A DNA stretch of 64,000 bases, taken from contig WMCF01000055.1 of the NCBI GenBank assembly GCA_009792885.1, positions 5,233,443 to 5,297,442 of the forward strand, written 5' to 3'. Below, piece by piece: positions 61,629 to 64,000 of the stretch. The notes beneath the pieces were generated by a model, which worked only from the letters and a program-made list of their open reading frames with translations, searched no databases and had not been told where the DNA came from. Origin of the DNA: Eremophila alpestris peregrina. Its lineage: Eukaryota > Chordata > Aves > Passeriformes > Alaudidae. Made by a program: the position numbers and the translations under genes. Numbering within the stretch: the stretch's first letter is position 1; the number at the start of each line of letters is the position of its first letter.

Positions 61629-62039
61629 CAGCTGTCACGAATTTTGGTACAAGAAATTAGTTACTTGCAGCTGACTGACACCAACATTTAAAGCAGCTAT
61701 GAAGAAACAGCCTATTAGAAGACTTGGCCGCCTTCCCTCCAGGCTTTTGTCAGCACTGACTGCACTGTGTGGATGCAGAAATATGATTCTACTAACCAAA
61801 CCCAAGGAGCTACTATTCTGCTCCAGCCTGAAGCCACCACCCTGTTATACGTGGCTCTGTGCTGTTCACAAGCCCAAGCAGAAGCACTAAGACAGCAACA
61901 ATTTCCCCTGAGGTGTGAGGGGTACGGACTTCTTGGTGACATTCCTGGCTCTTAAACATTGCATTCAGTCCCTTTTTCTCTGTGTTAGAGAGAGTTTACA
62001 CATCTAGCCCCCACCCCCCAGCTATCAGAAAGAGTCAGT
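61629..62039. other. Noncoding DNA, nothing seen
   Basis: Short open frames on both strands over 61699-61955 without domain content. No repeat recognised. Confidence 0.55.
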
Positions 62040-62420
62040 TTGCCTACAAACATCCATTATCTGGATTTGCCCTCCATAAAGCTCCCATTATGGACTGAGC
62101 TGAGTGCTCATTAGCCACGGCCAACGCTACAAACGACTGAGGTCAGCTGACTGAGAGACTGACCTTTCTGAGTATCATGCCTCCAAAATAAACTGCACCA
62201 TCCTCACCATTTCATGTCCTGGTTAATTGGAACCTCTTTTTCCTGCATTTTGTCAAACACAGTAAATGTCACAGAAAATTTTAAGTGACAAGAACTTGGA
62301 AGACACATTTAATTTCCCAGTGGCATACAACAAACTAATCCAGTTTGCATTACGCTTGTTAGAGCTGATCTCAAAGGTCCAATGCATAACTAGAGTTTGA
62401 GGAATGTTCATTTACAGATT
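62040..62420. promoter_or_regulatory. Candidate conserved noncoding block
   Basis: A unique block with CpGs early on (CCACGGCCAACGC, AAACGACTGAGG), GGTTAATTGGAACC, CATTTAATTTCCC, CTAATCCAGTTTGC (a TAATCC site) and CATTACGCTTG. No open frame on either strand and no simple repeats. Composition and motif mix suggest constraint, untested. Confidence 0.32.
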
Positions 62421-64000
62421 AGCTCCTGCCCTCTGACCTCAGCAGGAGCTTAATTTACAATGATGCAAACTCAGCTCCACAGAGCTCCAAAGGCAGTAGC
62501 AGGGAGCTGGAAACTCCTGACCAATACATGGACCCTGCTCCAGCACTGCTGCTTTACCTCACCACAGAGCAGGGAGGAAATCTAAGGATGGGCCATGTCA
62601 GATCCTTCAGGTCACACTGCATCTGCCTGTGAGATGTACAGAGGCCAACACGTACTTCAGCTTGGACATATTCAGATACAGCTCAAGAGTTCTGACCCTC
62701 ACCTTTTCTTCCTGATCTAAGTAACTTACAGGTATGTAAGGGTTGAATACTCTCCTACAGAAAAGTAACTCCAGCTGTTGATATGGGTCAGAATTTTAAC
62801 TCCTATGCTGAATCTCATATTTTAGGCCTCTAGGAGTTTCTGAAGTATATTTCTTTATTAAGCATGTCTTATACTAAACCTTCTCTTTTCTGTCTTAGAT
62901 GGAGAATTCACCTCCTTCCAAACCCACTATACATTTTGCAGTTCAGTGACTATCCACAGGAAAACAATCTCAGCTCAGAAGATGCTTATTCAAGCAACTG
63001 GGGTTTTTTTCTATTTCATTAGTTATTTTCCTCACTTCGTAACTTCTACACAACCTTGGTCAGTTTGCTCTTGAAGCTGTCCATAATTTACTACAAACCC
63101 TCACTTTCAGTATATATATATATATAGCTACTTACATAAGCATACACTTAAATGCCAGAGGCAAGTTCTAGGATTAGCCAACTCCTCTTTAATATGTTTA
63201 ATCCCAGTGTACCTTTGTAACACAGAGATCTTCAGCTGGGGGAAAAAAATCCCAAAGCCCTTAGGAACATGAAACATATTTTAAGCAAGCATTACCACGA
63301 GCACCTTTTCACAGTCCCAGACAACAGGAAATATGACTCCACATCCATGATAAATTAAATCCTTACTGGATTTAATGGCTGTCATTTAAGACACTATTTT
63401 TCTTCCTGTTGGCTGCAAGATACAAAACCATCACATACCCCTCTGCTGGTTTGACAGCACCATGGGGCCAGGGTGCACACAAGGTTTCACAAAGGACAGA
63501 CCAAGTCCTACTCTAGGTACAAAAGTCTCATTTAGACATGAGAGAAATGATGACAACTAACCATGGCAGCTGCAACCCAAGACCACCTATGGCTACCCCA
63601 CCTTCCCACAGCCATGATTAGCGCAGCCTGCTTCTTGGAGATTGCCAGGCTCTGAACAAGTGTTTGGGTAACAAGGAATAAACAAAGCTGCAGCCAGTAC
63701 ACCCACATAATACACCAAGAGTACTTTATGTGTATGACAGAGCAGGACTTCATGGACAGACCTGGGCACACCTACTCCTCTGGGGCTCATGGGGCTCCAC
63801 ATAACTTATTATAGCAAAAAGACAGCTCTTAACAGAAAGGTGAGCAGTGGAAGACCACTGCAAAGCTGGAGACAAAGCCATAACTACAATGTAAGAACAA
63901 ATTCTTGAATCAAGCTTTTCAGAGTTGTTTAGGGAATCAGAACATGACTCATTTCATTCATGACTAGCTTCAATATATTTATGAGCTTTTGCATACTCCC
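62421..64000. other. Unique noncoding DNA with a (TA)8 run
   Basis: A perfect (TA)8 lies at 63111-63126. The minus frames 63532-63802 are short and overlapping. No gene or mobile element was recognised up to the window edge. Confidence 0.6.

Noticed and set aside
1..64000. CRISPR arrays, operons, bacterial or phage systems
   Set aside because: No regularly spaced repeats, no ribosome-binding-site/gene layout and no long coding frames; the sequence is clearly vertebrate-like noncoding DNA.

Overview
This window looks like noncoding DNA from a bird, most likely a songbird. It contains no gene that I can support: no exon chain, promoter CpG island, tRNA, rRNA, CRISPR array or intact protein-coding frame. 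The open frames are short (at most about 216 codons), overlap on both strands and have no recognisable domains. The longest one runs across a poly-G tract. The bird assignment rests on three things: a solo retroviral LTR whose 3' half I recognise as a type common in passerine genomes, CR1-type LINE remnants, and a very low overall repeat load. It is an inference from memory, not from a database comparison.

The best-supported feature is a complete 703-bp solo LTR at 42459-43161. It has TG...CA ends, an AGTAAA polyadenylation signal, and an exact 5-bp target-site duplication (ACCAT) on both sides. Older repeats are a decayed reverse-transcriptase segment of a CR1/L3-like LINE (about 40450-40735), two antisense CR1 3'-end remnants (about 12061-12135 and 56840-56930), and a possible MIR-like SINE remnant (53162-53275). 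Simple sequences include a (TCTA)n/(TC)n tract at 38941-38993, a 29-base poly-G run at 54999-55027 followed by a second G-rich block at 55255-55307, an A-rich/(AAAC)n block at 51361-51493, an A/C-rich block at 34340-34451 and several short A/T runs.

Most of the rest is unique sequence. Several blocks are AT-rich, rich in homeodomain-type TAAT motifs, low in simple repeats and look like conserved noncoding elements (for example 5215-5365, 17180-18660, 20105-20500, 20880-21340, 25365-25560, 38399-38850, 46420-46660, 49205-49420, 62040-62420). This is judged by composition and motifs only. If it is right, the window is part of a regulatory gene desert or a large intron around a developmental gene. 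The most specific regulatory candidate is 38399-38850, with repeated GGATTA/TAATCC (OTX/PITX-type) sites, including two identical 10-mers exactly 100 bp apart.

Three stretches look faintly coding on the minus strand (21548-21700, 52217-52582, 32615-33010). I recognise none of them, and they are listed as leads, not genes. I did not find a new multi-gene system; the evidence points to ordinary vertebrate noncoding DNA with a few structured spots.
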